This document shows positions 24,101-34,068 of a stretch of DNA of 64,000 nucleotides, in pieces. The DNA is taken from contig CAXAMN010021113.1 of the NCBI GenBank assembly GCA_963970005.1, positions 557,901-621,900 on the forward strand, written 5' to 3'. Every line of letters starts with the position of its first letter. Positions within the stretch are counted from its first letter, which is position 1. The notes beneath the pieces were generated by a model. It was given only the letters and a program-made list of their open reading frames with translations, did not search any database and was not told the DNA's origin. The position numbers were made by a program, and so were the translations under genes. This DNA comes from Durusdinium trenchii. Lineage: Eukaryota; Sar; Dinophyceae; Suessiales; Symbiodiniaceae.

Positions 24101-27100
24101 TGAGAGGAATCAGGCAGCACGGCTTCCGATGAACATCAGGATTCCGATGAGAAACCATGAAAACCATGAAGGCACCTAAGACAACAACTTACACCACTCA
24201 ATGGCAAGTTGTAGTAGGGAACTATTCCACGAACACCAGGAGTGGCTATGGTCCAAAACCCTACACCTCCAAGTACCTCCTCAGAAGGTATTTGGACCCT
24301 CCAAACCCGCCCCAAACACCTTTCTCAGAAGGTACTTGGAGGCCTAGGGAAAGCCACCATGTGTTCATTGCCTTAGCTTAACAACTTCCCCTGGGTGAGA
24401 TCTTGAAAGACCCACATAGGCGGACCCTCACAAATTCCGTCTCATGTTATTTATTGTGATATTCCCTAAGGTTCCAGGACCATCCAGGACCATCCTCAGG
24501 AGGTACCTGGACCCTATGGGATTGTGTGTGTTGTTTTTTTCCGAATGTTTGCAGGTTCGTCTTTTTCCGTTCGATTTCGAAGGACACCTCAACTTTCGGG
24601 TGCGAAGTGTGTTTGCCCTCTTACCCTCGTGGTCGAGCGTGGGGTCGACCGATGTTCTGGAACACCAATGGTTCCTCTCGGGCCACCAAGTTGTTTTGAA
24701 GGCTAGGGCCTTCAAGGAAGCACCAGACAGACAGAGACAGACACAGACAGACCCAGACAGACAGACATGCCATGCAAAATGCATATTAGATTGTTGCTTG
24801 GGTCCGGGTTCCTAAAAAAAGCTACAATACCAAGAATTTAATGTCAATGTGCTTGCCACTAAACAAAACATATATTCTTCAATATCCTTGTTATGCCATG
24901 GAAATACGAAACCTGTTTTTGTTTGATTAGACATTATTATCAGATTAGTTGACAAGACATTTACTGTATAGAAATATTTTTTGCAACGGGGTTTGTTAAT
25001 TGTAAAACAAGTACACGCCATCATTGTTTATTGACGTTGGCCCTGATTTGGATTCAGAAAAAACACACAGACATGCTCTTGAAAGAGCTGCTGAATCAAG
25101 CTCTAGACGGGCAAACCAGCAGAGTTGGGGAAACTGATCCCAAGCAATTGGCTGCAAGAGAACTACCCCGGGCACATTGGGGGGTATCTATACTTTGTAC
25201 CAGGCCCATTGCATCTCTGCAGGGGAGCCTTCCGCATCGAAGGCATTGTTCTATTCCATTGTCCAGAAATGGAAGCGCTGTCTATCGTTCAGGTCAAGAT
25301 TACAGCATCCCACATGTCTTACTTGTGACGACTTGTTGGATCGAAGCTCAGACACAGCAGGTCTTTCATTGAACACGCTCGAGCTTCCGATTCACTCCTT
25401 GGTCATTTGACAATGACCTGGAAATGCAGAGAGGTGTACTGGAATGCACGTGCTCAAAGCCGCTCGCTGAGCTGTGGTCTTTTTGACACTGATCATTGAT
25501 GGATATTTGACCACTCAAATCCCTCACTGCACCGATGGCCAAGAGGCCGGGCTCGGAAGGGAGGAGTTTATGACCAAGTCCAACGGCCACACAGTACTTG
25601 TATCTGCCATCATGGCCCAGGGGTACGGAACCCTCATCTTCATCGAGGAGCACACATCCGTTGGTGGAAGCTATACGTCGTCAACCAGTGTTACCACGCA
25701 TGTTCCCGTGCCGCTAGGGCCATGCTCAGGGCGTTTCTCAATCGTATTCAGCTTCAGCCTCAGCTTTCTCATGGTACTTTGGATGTGGTTGTGATAGCAT
25801 AAGCCCTAGGGCTCCTGTCCCATATCCTCAGGTTCGGTGGTTAGACCCCCCTGGCACCCACCCCAACCACCGGTCACCTCAGGAGGTGGGCCAGGAGCCC
25901 TAGGGAAGGAAAAAAGCGTGCAGGGAGAAAACACAATGAAAGAACTGAAGAATGGCATGTGAGGGGCTGGTGATGCTCCGCTAACTGTCTTCCTAACTGT
26001 CTTCCAAATGCGGACACTTTTCCTCATGGGCCACACTCATGAGGATTTTGGATGAGGGATCTAATGCAGTTTTATGTTCAGACTTTTAGTTAAAACATGT
26101 TTGCATAACTTGGCTACTGTACTCATTTTTAATATGTAACAGTAAATTGTACAATATTATACAACACCTATTGTGACAGAAACTTCAGCCTTGCCTCAAG
26201 ATCTTCAAAGATGAGTAATGGTTAGAAAGAGGCTTCTTCAAGCAACGAGAGATTGAAAGGATCACCAATTTGCCATGATTGACGATAATACTTTTGGCTT
26301 CCATAATTGAAACTAATATTTGTGTTGCACTTGTTTGCCTTTCTCGTTGAGAACTCTTAAATGCAACCATATAATCCCCATTGGATGCATGTAGGAAACA
26401 CCACACCAACTCGACCGACAGACAGGTCGCTCAACTGCAGCCAGAGCTTTTTCAGCTCGAGGACGACTCGTGGTCACTGGATTGTTGCGGGTGGCAGTGG
26501 CCCGACACATGGCCCGCTGCTCCGGCCGTGGTTCGGTGACCAAAACGGATTTTTTTTTGCGTGGTTGGGTAAGGACACACAGGTATGGCACTTTGATGTG
26601 GTGGGGGTAAGGACACGCACGAAGAAAACTTCAAGCTGCAACAACCACCAACAAAAGGACACATACTAGATCAACAAGTCAGTGGAAAAGAAAACCATTT
26701 CAAGGGTGTCAAGGGATTGAATTGGAGTCTTGGAGAGGCCTCACCATGTGGTCCTCATGTCCTTACTTTGATGAGTCGCCCGAGAAGTCGTCCACCGCCG
26801 TGTTTGCGTTGAGGTTGGGGATAGCTAGTTCACACATGCTCACACTCAGAAACATGATTTTGGACACAATCTGCCTAGATGCGATCCTGAACCTTCCTAA
26901 GCGGGGGTTGGATTTCGCCCTACAGCTGGCCGCGTACACGAAACTCCAGGAGCAGTGCGACCGCTTTGAGAACCAGGTAGAGCTGCATCGTGGAGCGGGC
27001 ATTGGATGTTGAGAACATTCGAGTCCAACATCATGGGTCGTTAGAACATGTTCGATAGTTAAAGTATGTTAAATTGTTATGTGAAACTTAAGACTTAGCC

Positions 27101-30100
27101 AGCTAGCACTGATTGATACTAGATTGCAATGTTGACGGAGGTTTGAATTGTTGGACTTGTGCACGTGGACTTCGACCAAAATAGAGGCTCGTGTGTTTTC
27201 CAGGGTAGGAATCGCATTAGCTGCCCAGCAAATGATCAGAGTTGTTCATTTCTGGGGAGCGCCGTGGTGTATCACCTCATGGCTGATGGGTATAGACGTT
27301 ATAGATGTGAATTCCTGAATATAGATCAGAAGAATTTGAAGCAACAGATATCATATATCCCTTCCACATCCTTCTACGAACTGTATTGGACATCCTGCAA
27401 CGAACCTGGCATCGACTTAAGACATATCAAGAAAACATGTTCTATACTGCCTTCTCCTAGGTCCTAGCAGGTCCTAGGCCTTCCCACACCATGCACAGAA
27501 CAGCTTCAGTTTGGTACGTCTTTGTTGTTTCCAGCTTCAGTGTTGGCGGATGTTCGCGGAGTCGAAGAAGAGTTTTGAGTTTTTGTGAGACTCTTTAGCT
27601 GTTTTTTTCATTGGAGCGAAAAAATAAACATCTAGGACCACTGTGAAGTGCGGGGGACAAGCTGGTCATTTCGACAGATGGGTGTTTGAGATGTTTAGCA
27701 GGAAGTCTGATGTTCATACTCTGTTGCCACCAGCGCCGTTTCCACCGCCTTTGTGGGCAAGTTATGGCAAGTGTGTGTTTTGTATTCTTTTGGCATCGCC
27801 TCTTACACCAATGACTTCGTTTGTGAAGACCTCCAAGCGCCAGAGGATTTGGCAGTACCTGATGTGGCTGTGGGTCCAAACTCCCTTTCCGGAGAGCCTT
27901 CACGTATACCATATATATATATATATATGCCCAATGCCTACATTGACTCCCCAAACCATTCCAATGTATATATATATAAGCAAAAATGGACCCTGACCCA
28001 TGGCTTTGGCTCATCCTTGTTTCAGTGTCACAGCCCTTCCAATGACAGTTCCAAGCTTGGGTACCTGTTGTAGAATTGCACACTCTCTTTGCTGGGAAGT
28101 CGTCTTTTGTTGATTCGGCACCACGGCGCCGTCTAGCAGCTGAGCGCAAGCGCACACGTTCACCGGCCCATGCTGCAGATTAACATGGACCCCCTAAACC
28201 ACTGGCATGTGAAGGAAAATGGTCGAAACCACGGATCAACGTAATGTAGGGTCCATGTTAGTATGTAGAGTATGCATACAGTATGTGTGCTTAAAGTTGC
28301 AGCCAAACTGGTTGCCTTGATGTGTGCTTCCCCTTCTTGAAGTGATTTAAAGACCAGCTTCTTGGAGTGACCCAACTGCTGGAGGTTTTACATGGAGTGC
28401 CAAGGTCGGCATGCCGGCACCGCACACGTCCGGCCTTTGGTGACCCTCCACGCCTCCAACGCGTCCAGGTGGCCCACGCCCTCGCCCAGACGGAGGTCTT
28501 GGAGACTCAGGTGGGGAGGAGTGGAGTGAGGTGAGGGATGGCAAGTGGTGCGACCATCCTGGATTTGGTTATGTCGCTATAAAGTTGTTATGGAAGTCTT
28601 CTTGTAGCTTTCTCCTTCAATCTCAATCTCTTCAATCTCTTCTATAACAGGTTTATGTTGCAGACTCCAGACGTTGTTTTATGATTCTATGTTGTTCGAG
28701 TTGACCTTCCATCTATATGTTGATTGAAATCTGTTGAAATGTCTTTCAGGTGATTTTTCTTGACAGTCCTGGGGTCTGCGTGAAGCCCTTGGTGGGGAGG
28801 TAGCGAACGACCATCCAGCGGATGGCTCCACCCCGTCGGCCTTCTAGTGCGACCGACAGCCATACCTCTGCCTGGTGCCATGCGCATCTCAGGTGTTCTT
28901 CTCCCTAAGGTCAAGTCCCCCAAGCTGGGGATTTTTTGGCTTATTTGTTTCCCGGTTCCTGAAGCAAATCCATCGTTCTGTGTTGTTCTGTGTTCTCTCA
29001 AGTAAATCCAAGCTGCTTTGAACGACACACTACTTGGAATGCCTGATCTAGTGGATTCTATTCATAGATGTCATACGCTGCTTTGCTCATCAACAATTCA
29101 CATTTGTGCAGCTGTTCGAACGTTGTCATTGCCCAACTCTACTGCTGGGAAATCTATCTCATCCTGTGGTACATCAAGTTGGATGTTCATGGAGCTCTCT
29201 TCTCAACATCGATGTTCAAAAGACTTGCATCCACCCTAGACCCTCTTTTCTTGTCTTGAACGGCTAAAGTCCTACATGTGCAATTATAGTCCCATAGGGT
29301 CCAGGTACCTCCGTACTTCGGATGGTCTTGAAGGTGAAAGTACTTCCAGAGAATGGTCGAACGGGGGGTCAAAGGACATCCGATTCGGATGGTCCTGGAC
29401 CCTTAGGGATATATACAGTATCTAGTCCGGGTCATGTCAGTCAGTCTTGTGCCATTTCCTTGGGGGGTAGAGTTCATTGTACCAATGATGCCTCTAGAGT
29501 GCCTCAGTCGAGTGCCTCTTTCATCATGTTTGGTCACTTGAGGACTTCAGTGAAGCTGCTCAGTAGTTCTGGATCAACTAAGGTCAGACTTACCCGGGAT
29601 CCGCAGAGCTGCACGTCTCAGCAGGTGTTCGGAGATGTAGTAGACGTCCTTCTCATCAGGTATTTGCATCCAAGTACGACCCTACATCGTTCTCGGGTTC
29701 TGGAACGTAGATTCAGGGCATTTCAGGGCATTCTTGCTTTTTCCTTGTATACATGAATGATCTCCAAACTCTCCAGACCTCTTCTACCCATATAAATGGA
29801 ATGCACTCGCTTTTATATGCTTTTATGCATTCCCACCTGTCACCTGTCGTCATCACCGGCACCTCGGATCACCGGGAAGCGAAGCAGGTCACCGAGGCCA
29901 CCAGGGGGAAGGTCATCGAACAGCAGAAGGAGGCCTTCGCCAGGCGACCCGCGACGGCTGCGCGGAGCCGCGGAGCCGAAGGTGGTGGTGGGGAATCCGC
30001 TTGGCTCCTCGGTTGGAAGGTGCCATGGGCCATCGCTTCTTAAGCGCCAGATAGATAATATACATAGTAGACTATATCACATGTATAGAAACTGACTGGT

Positions 30101-33100
30101 ATAACGGTTCTCCCAAGTGTCTCATGTCATTTGCGGTGATGAACTTCATGCAGGGAGCTTCGTTGATCCATCGTTGTGGAGACTCTTGGGGCACGTGTTT
30201 ACACTCAACCGTGAGAGGATGTGCGAGGTATAGTGTACGATGTATTACGTGGTTCCCTAAATAAATAGATCGTCTCATGGTTTCCAAGCCAGTTTTAGTG
30301 ATCTACGAACTTCTATTTCTTTTGGGGGTCGATCTATATATTATACACTAATTATAGGTTATTTTAATTTGTTGCACATGTGTGACAAGAAAGGTGCGCA
30401 CTTGCATAGCACGGCGGTGCTAGTGGAATAGCTAAAAGATATACAACTTGTTTGAGCTTGTTTCATCCTATAAGAACCCTTGTTTGTGTCCCACGGAGAG
30501 GCATGCTCCAGATTCAGCCCGGCTCTCACCCCCGCCTGCCCCTCATCCGGCGTTGAGGCAGCGCTTGGAGCAGACGCGCGCGCGGAAGGACCAGCTCGCC
30601 CAGCGACTGGATGAACGGCGACGGCCGCTGGGCAGAGCTTCCATAGAATTCGATCGAAAGAACTGCAGGAATCGACCCAGGTTTGGAGTTACTTTCTGTG
30701 CCTTGGTAGAGTTCACGTTGCAGTTGGTAGTTCAGGATGTTTGCAGGCTAGGGCGGTGAAATCACTGGAGCGCTTAAATGCTGTGCGCACTCCCAATGAC
30801 CATTTGGAAGGACAAGCTTATTCGAGGTCTTTGTGATGGATAGTCAAGGCAAATCACATGTCACCAGGAGTCAACACCAGACTGCACTTGGCACTTCTTC
30901 TTCAGCGCTAAAGTGACACTCGCCGAGGCAGTGCCAGGAGGTGGAAACAGAGACCTTGAAACTGAAGGCCGGTGTGGCCGCCGAAACCCGCTGCGGTGTG
31001 TGTGGCCGCCGCAACGCGCAGGGGTCCAAGAGGGGTTGAAACTGAAGGCCTTGGGGCCTTGGGACGCAGGAGTTGCGGTCTTGATGGAGGCAAAGCATTT
31101 GGATCAGGCCATCCAAACAGAACCTTTCGGAATGGCATCCAGTGGCGCACTTACATGATGGAGCCCTGGTCCATCCTGGTCCACTGTCAACCTCCTCTGT
31201 AGATAGGTCCCGTGCAGCCCTGACCTCGGGTCTGGGTCTCGAGCCCTGCCGCCACGATCCAGGGGTAAGCTGACTTTTTGGACCCCTATCATAGTACACA
31301 TGGGATGGGATGGGGTGGGATGGGCTGTTCAACCACTCTTGGTATGTTTATCATGTGTTGTTTCTCCAAAATTTGATTTAAACAAAGCACTGGTGGACGG
31401 TCATTGGAGCTCATATCACATCTTTTTGATGGTTATGGTCATGGGTGATTTGGTCAGAACCATCGCCAGTGCACCGACTCACTATTGGTCAAGTTCCTTT
31501 TATATTCAAAAGTCGACAGTGGCGTCCAGGAGGAGCATGCTCGATTGCAGCTGGGACGAGCTCGCAGAAAGGCCAAATAGCCCGAAAGAGTCAGAAAGGT
31601 CGTCCTGATCGATTGGTTTGCCGGGTGATGCTGAGACAGTTCTTTTGGATTGATCATTGATCCATTCATAAATTAATACATATTGTTTTATTGGTTTAAA
31701 TGACAGAGACTGGGAAAAAAGTCATGGACGTGGGTTACCTTACCTTGGCATCGGGGAAGTTATGAGTGTCAACCCCATTGCTGCGGTTGGGGGGCTAGGT
31801 GTGCTGAGTGAGACCACGGCAAGTGGTGCCTCATCACCTGACCTTCTTTCCCCCTACATATCCCCCATGACTGAAGCATGAGATGACGATCCTTTTCTCT
31901 TATAACATGCAAATTCCAAGGGATATTTTATAAACATAAGGGCCTGTATGTTGGCAAACCATTTTGGATTACTACCTAAGATCTGGAGTATCGATTTACA
32001 CAGGTCATTCAATCAATTTCAGTAACTTGGAGAGTGAATGACAGTGATAGAGGGCAGATGAACCCATAAGTAGTATTTTATAAGAATTTATTTGGCGAGG
32101 TATCGGAGGCTGGTCCTAATACGCTTTTTCATTTTATAAAGATCACGTTCTGGACTGAAGTTTGAATTGGTACGGATGTGGCATCTTACGGACATTCCCG
32201 ATTCGCAAACCTATCATTACCCATGCTGGTCATTTTATACACTAGTTGTTTTTTTCATGTTATAACTATCCCCCACGTTTGATAAACACAAATTGCTTTA
32301 ACAATGAAAAATCGACCCGCCTATGAACAATCAAGGGGGATCCGTACATAGGATCGGCTCTTCTTTCAACAGACAAGGCCCACCGGGGAAGAGCAGAGAT
32401 GTTGCTCAAAGATAAGCGCAGTGGTCCACAGGGAAAACAAGAACTGAATTCACAGAGAGCAGCTGAATTCTCAGCCAGCTACGATCAGAAGCTGGCACGT
32501 GATGCTTAGGGGTTCAAGAGGCTGACACGAGGCCAACCAACAAGTCAGGTTACGTCACGGCTCTGCAATACAGTTGGGACAAAGGGTCTTGCTATGATTT
32601 CAGATGACCCATGCCCCGTGCTCGACCCGTGGACTTTCCGCCTCGGGGGTCCAAATTGAAGGCTATACTTGCCGTCGGCCATGGAGGAAGAGGACCCCTT
32701 CCCAAAGAGAAGGTGTGGCCACTCATGCCTTATGTGGAGCATTGTGCTTCAATCTGGACTCGTGCAGGTACTGAAGACTGATGAAGATGATGTTGAGGCG
32801 CCGGGGAAACCACTCAATTGCCCGCTGTGCCTACATCGACTGGCCAGGAAGTCTCTTCAGCCATGATGACCGCAACACCTACGGAGGTGCAGCGTATGAT
32901 TTTTGAACTGTATCTGGATCACATCAACTGATCGGGACGGCAGAGCGATCCCTGAGATGGTCTTGACACCCTTGGATGAGGAGTGTTGTGTGCATGCCAC
33001 CCCCCCTGTGCCACAAGTTACAGGAGACTGAGCCAGAGGACGAGTACTAAAGTTACTACAACTACTGCAACGAAAACAATGACAAGAATGTCACAGACAA

Positions 33101-33260
33101 ACAACCAAAGACAACCAAAATGCAACCACGCAACCGCTAAACAACGCCAAGTAAGAGGAGGACAACGAGCCGGTCGCGCTGCGAGCCGGCCCAGCGGGAC
33201 CCGCCTGCAAACTCGACGCAGGTTCGCCGCCCTCGCGTCGCGCTGCTGCTGCTGCTGCTG
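10571..33260 (+). CDS. Long coiled-coil protein gene, many short exons, function unknown
   Basis: Gene-level entry. More than twenty + strand islands of 27-96 nt each begin with G after AG and end before GT, GC or GA. Most are in phase 0 at both ends, and all read as charged helical sequence with Leu/Ala at heptad-like spacing and much Gln, Glu, Arg and Lys. Read in order they could form one elongated coiled coil of at least 300 residues, followed by acidic and Ala/Pro-rich tail exons near 33 kb. No catalytic motif was seen and I do not recognise the family; golgin-, kinesin-tail- or centrosomal-like rods would all look like this. That all exons belong to one transcript is inference. GC-rich islands at 3-8 kb could be earlier exons. 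Confidence 0.5.
10766..11347. mobile_element. Non-autonomous element with terminal inverted repeats, contains a gap
   Basis: Left end GTAATGTTGGATCCTGATTA then GTAAAGG. The right end is its reverse complement with two mismatches (TAATCGTGATCCAACATTAC). The subterminal regions also mirror each other (poly-C with AACAGGGGG, and CTATAAT blocks). About 580 bp with a 10-N gap inside. No transposase frame. Confidence 0.65.
11098..11107. other. Assembly gap (10 N)
   Basis: Ten unknown bases inside the inverted-repeat element; the true length is not known. Confidence 0.95.
11577..11603 (+). CDS. Coiled-coil gene exon (very short)
   Basis: AKALDLLRQ between CGCCAG and a canonical GTGAGT donor. An acceptor eight bases upstream would add three residues. 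Confidence 0.35.
11755..11838. repeat. Direct repeat copy 1 (AGAGAGGTAGCCAGTGACCT)
   Basis: About 84 bp, shared with 18598-18685 apart from small indels; ends TCTATCTCTGGGTTCTT. Confidence 0.65.
12208..12279 (+). CDS. Coiled-coil gene exon
   Basis: Twenty-four phase-0 codons, starting ERSQLSASLARAQERLVELQ, followed by GTGCGA. Strong heptad spacing of Leu/Ala. Confidence 0.6.
12337..12445. repeat. Direct repeat copy 2, interrupted by (TA)n
   Basis: Same blocks as 2155-2250, but with a TA microsatellite of about 24 bp in the middle. Confidence 0.5.
13203..13256 (+). CDS. Coiled-coil gene exon
   Basis: VLRGKKQRLEQRKKDLEE between TCGAG and GTGCCA. A partial duplicate of its first bases (GAGGTGCTGCGGG) lies 33 nt upstream. 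Confidence 0.58.
13504..13812 (+). CDS. Hypothetical ORF inside the coiled-coil gene interval
   Basis: Open frame of 102 codons starting MPDGTQLFSLANQFGPETFG and containing SIYYDFDPAFDHTRV. The composition is protein-like, but I recognise no family. It could be an exon of a nested gene or chance. Confidence 0.22.
   Translation: MPDGTQLFSLANQFGPETFGAPSPFPFRKNARLKLRGVGRSRFCFHSECMNQGTRSFKSLVPGLDSIGSIYYDFDPAFDHTRVREAAAQSDRLQPVLAASWI
14065..14109 (+). CDS. Coiled-coil gene exon
   Basis: EVQRNQAAKTEHEAK after a pyrimidine-rich CCCTTACCAG. The exact donor is unclear because the frame stays helical (VASEEE) for 24 more bases. Confidence 0.5.
14722..14808. mobile_element. Hairpin element copy
   Basis: Arms CTCCAAGTACCTCCTGAGAA and TTCTGAGAAGGTACTTGGAG, about 86 bp. 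Confidence 0.75.
14970..15419 (+). CDS. ORF with long polyglutamine tract
   Basis: A frame of 149 codons opens before a CAA/CAG tract of about 40 Gln. It continues for 76 residues of protein-like sequence that includes SIWYMRTEVTNRRWFEVTW and ends in TGA. The tract is a microsatellite, so the ORF may be accidental, but the part after it looks less random than its surroundings. No family recognised. Confidence 0.25.
15067..15190. repeat. (CAA)n then (CAG)n microsatellite
   Basis: About 90 bp of CAA followed by mixed CAA/CAG; lies inside the polyglutamine ORF. Confidence 0.95.
15425..15510. mobile_element. Hairpin element copy
   Basis: TCCAGTCGTACCTTCTCAGA arm, with a degenerate right arm ending TTGGATTCCTAGGG. 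Confidence 0.65.
15905..16024. mobile_element. Hairpin element, subfamily with GGATGGTC arms (copy 1)
   Basis: CCCATAGGGTCCAGG, then TACTTCGGATGGTCTTGAAG; right side ATTCGGATGGTCCTGG. Nearly identical to 29291-29409. Confidence 0.7.
16575..16670 (+). CDS. Coiled-coil gene exon (longest)
   Basis: Thirty-two phase-0 codons, starting AQLELLKQHRDAWQELCSKM. Acceptor CCCCTTTCTGAG; GA donor (GACTGA). Confidence 0.6.
17343..17390 (+). CDS. Coiled-coil gene exon
   Basis: ELQEENEANLRERALA, ending at a possible GA donor. GTTCCG five bases later is an alternative. Confidence 0.5.
17481..17571. mobile_element. Hairpin element copy
   Basis: CTCCAAGTACCTCCTCAGAA and TTCTGAGAAGGTACTTGGAG arms around CTGGCACCCACCCC. 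Confidence 0.72.
17738..17841. mobile_element. Hairpin element copy with CCCTAGGG ends
   Basis: Ends CCCTAGGGATCC and GGATCCCTAGGG. The centre CATAAGAGTGTCTCCAATCA is shared with 47153-47251. Confidence 0.75.
18598..18685. repeat. Direct repeat copy 2 (AGAGAGGTAGCCAGTGACCT)
   Basis: Second copy, same orientation; contains CAACTGGGATAGTCTATCTC. Confidence 0.65.
18946..18996 (+). CDS. Coiled-coil gene exon
   Basis: ACEDAQAQLSDAQHQLK in phase 0 after a good tract (CAGCCTTCCCCAG), with a GC donor (GCGCGA). Confidence 0.58.
19068..19179. mobile_element. Element with CCCAGACACG termini (copy 1)
   Basis: CCCAGACACGAC left and GTCGTGTCTGGG right. Internal GGACTGCCGATCAATTGACC mirrored by ACTGATCGGCAGTCC. 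Confidence 0.68.
19599..20074 (+). pseudogene. Unrecognised coding remnant in two frames
   Basis: The first frame (19599-19859) opens MDEATVASDNDRAEALFEAM and ends DRLK-stop. The second (19871-20074) includes KYDELVVTEQPEKMEARWTY and ends DPRGFIV-stop. Both look like real protein, and they overlap in a different frame near 19860, with no simple intron that joins them. A single-base indel in an old gene copy is the simplest reading. The style (unsplit, about 0.5 kb) differs from the micro-exons around it, so it may be a retrocopy or a transferred gene. Function unknown. Confidence 0.4.
20484..20546 (+). CDS. Coiled-coil gene exon
   Basis: EDTSTVEKMVLERVALEQTM plus one residue, after GCCCAG. 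The end is a guess at a GA donor (GACATG). Confidence 0.48.
21244..21290 (+). CDS. Coiled-coil gene exon
   Basis: ERSKQHAQMQRLGCS after a pyrimidine-rich acceptor (CCTCCATCCTCACCACAG). Donor GC at 21291, or earlier at 21281. Confidence 0.48.
22047..22105 (+). CDS. Coiled-coil gene exon, frame uncertain
   Basis: In one frame it reads TLLQQSMHQLEQSAARLGG, a good coil. Another frame reads DIAAAVHAPAGT. Acceptor CTGCAG, GC donor. Confidence 0.4.
22867..22959. mobile_element. Hairpin element, GGGCTCCTG subfamily (copy 1)
   Basis: GGGCTCCTGTCCCATATCCT left end and GTGGGCCAGGAGCC right end. Its first 57 bases match 25809-25865. Confidence 0.7.
23051..23088 (+). CDS. Coiled-coil gene exon
   Basis: DRDVDRLERCVE followed by CG before GTGTTT. 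GC-rich against AT-richer flanks. Confidence 0.4.
23731..23862 (+). CDS. Short ORF of 43 residues
   Basis: Starts MEPFGSAAFHASGGGKMAAR, continues HKLHVFELEDLEVQSPDSL and stops with TGA. It looks coding by composition and has its own ATG. No homologue recognised; it may be an exon of the surrounding gene read through to a stop. Confidence 0.3.
   Translation: MEPFGSAAFHASGGGKMAARHKLHVFELEDLEVQSPDSLGGNT
24066..24113 (+). CDS. Coiled-coil gene exon
   Basis: EQLKQHHQQRLLERNQ in phase 0, between TACAG and a GC donor (GCAGCA). Confidence 0.58.
24259..24349. mobile_element. Hairpin element copy
   Basis: CCTACACCTCCAAGTACCTC to AAGGTACTTGGAGGCCTAGG, middle CCTCCAAACCCGCCCC. Confidence 0.74.
24464..24520. 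mobile_element. Short hairpin element copy
   Basis: CCCTAAGGTTCCAGGACCAT to GAGGTACCTGGACCCTATGG, about 57 bp with little loop. Confidence 0.55.
25804..25905. mobile_element. Hairpin element, GGGCTCCTG subfamily (copy 2)
   Basis: Complete copy with CCCTAGGGCTCCTG and CAGGAGCCCTAGGG ends, a perfect inverted terminus. Confidence 0.76.
26426..26461 (+). CDS. Coiled-coil gene exon
   Basis: VAQLQPELFQLE after GACAG. The frame remains open through DDSWSLDCCGWQWPDTW, so the exon may be longer than the GA donor suggests. Confidence 0.42.
26950..26976 (+). CDS. Coiled-coil gene exon
   Basis: EQCDRFENQ before GTAGAG. An earlier acceptor (TACAG, 26928-26932) would add LAAYTKLQ in frame, which is also helical. 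Confidence 0.45.
28469..28510 (+). CDS. Coiled-coil gene exon
   Basis: VAHALAQTEVLETQ, 14 phase-0 codons, after a C-rich tract ending CGTCCAG and before GTGGGG. Confidence 0.55.
29291..29409. mobile_element. Hairpin element, GGATGGTC subfamily (copy 2)
   Basis: CCCATAGGGTCCAGGTACCT to GGATGGTCCTGGACCCTTAG. Confidence 0.7.
29888..29932 (+). CDS. Coiled-coil gene exon
   Basis: VTEATRGKVIEQQKE after GCAG, ending at a GC donor. The frame runs on through AFARRPATAARSRGAEG to a GTGG at 29984, which is possible instead. Confidence 0.52.
30558..30609 (+). CDS. Coiled-coil gene exon
   Basis: QRLEQTRARKDQLAQRL, with the first G completing a codon from the preceding exon. A possible GA donor follows; the frame continues DERRRPLG. 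Confidence 0.5.
30938..30967 (+). CDS. Coiled-coil gene exon
   Basis: EVETETLKLK before a GC donor. Read through, it gives AGVAAETRCGVCGRRNAQ. A similar GTTGAAACTGAAGGCC recurs 69 nt downstream, suggesting a local duplication. Confidence 0.45.
31530..31571 (+). CDS. Coiled-coil gene exon
   Basis: EEHARLQLGRARRK in phase 0 after GTCCAG, with a GC donor (GCCAAA). Confidence 0.52.
32768..32797 (+). CDS. Acidic exon near the 3' end of the coiled-coil gene
   Basis: VLKTDEDDVE between GTGCAG and a GC donor. The same frame continues APGKPLNCPLCLHRLARKSL, so a longer exon with a CPLC pair is possible. Confidence 0.38.
33024..33050 (+). CDS. Possible terminal acidic exon
   Basis: After TTACAG it reads ETEPEDEY and stops at TAA. 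If spliced to the previous exon it would end the protein; a GA donor inside it is the alternative. Confidence 0.3.
   Translation, partial: ETEPEDEY
33158..33260 (+). CDS. Exon-like acidic and Ala-rich segment
   Basis: Reads EDNEPVALRAGPAGPACKLD and then GSPPSRRAAAAAA over a CTG/GCT run. GC-rich within AT-richer DNA. The boundaries are weak. Confidence 0.33.
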
Positions 33261-33706
33261 CTTCAGGACCTGCATTCTACAGAGCCCTTGGATGAGGCCA
33301 TGTTTAATGATAATGCTTTGCTACGTCCTTCAGAAACCTTGGCAGGGGTATATCAAAAAAACTTATCATGGTGGAGGTCTCTAGATTATATATATCAAAC
33401 ATAAATTTGTGTTGTTTCCTGTTGTGCGGTGGGAAATATGTTCAACATATAATATTAATTGATTACATTCAAGGAAAAGGCCGACTGTCCGGCTGAAAGT
33501 AGCGCATATTGGATGCTCGACCGCAAAGGTATCTGACAGTCTATACCCATGCTTCAAGCTATCGTCCGTGTTGTAGTGCACACATGTAGTTGGATTAAAA
33601 CATTTGCCATATATACCTTTTCGCTTCAGGGTGTGCAGGAAGAAGCCCAACCAAGCTTTGCGATTGTTGCAATCCACTTCTATTTTCGTTTCCTTTGCTT
33701 GTCAAA

Positions 33707-34068
33707 ATGAGCCAGTGGCCAAAGCTGCGTGTGCTTGCAGTGGACGAAAGCAACGAAACTGGAAAACTACAAGTTGTGCCATTGTTGCGTGCCCGGTGGG
33801 CATGTGAGAAAGCGCTGGACGCTTTACGCAAGAAACCCATGCGCTTGGGGATCGATGTCTTGGGCGCATTAGCATGTCCGTTGGATCGCATTGAGCAGGA
33901 AATGTGGCGGCTCCACTGTGCTATGACATGCAGTGGCGCGAGTGTGAAGGAGTTGCAATGCCTGCGCCGCTTGGCGCGGCGTTACCACGTGCAGGTTTCA
34001 GGTGTGGGGAAGCACTTGAACCTGCGCTTATTTCCTGAAGCACACACGCGCGTCTTCGGATTCTTGTG
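33707..34068 (+). CDS. Unrecognised protein, first coding block
   Basis: ATG-initiated frame starting MSQWPKLRVLAVDESNETGK and continuing through KALDALRKKPMRLGIDVLG and ELQCLRRLARRYHVQVSG, ending at TTCTTGTG before GTGAGC. At 121 codons it is far longer than the micro-exons nearby. No family recognised. Joining to the next block at this donor would create a stop, so either the splice sites differ or the gene is broken. Confidence 0.45.

Noticed and set aside
27595..28155. 186-codon - strand ORF
   Set aside because: It runs through two TA repeats (YIYIYM stretches) and has no recognisable motif. A + strand reading (NDFVCEDLQAPEDLAVPDVA) competes.
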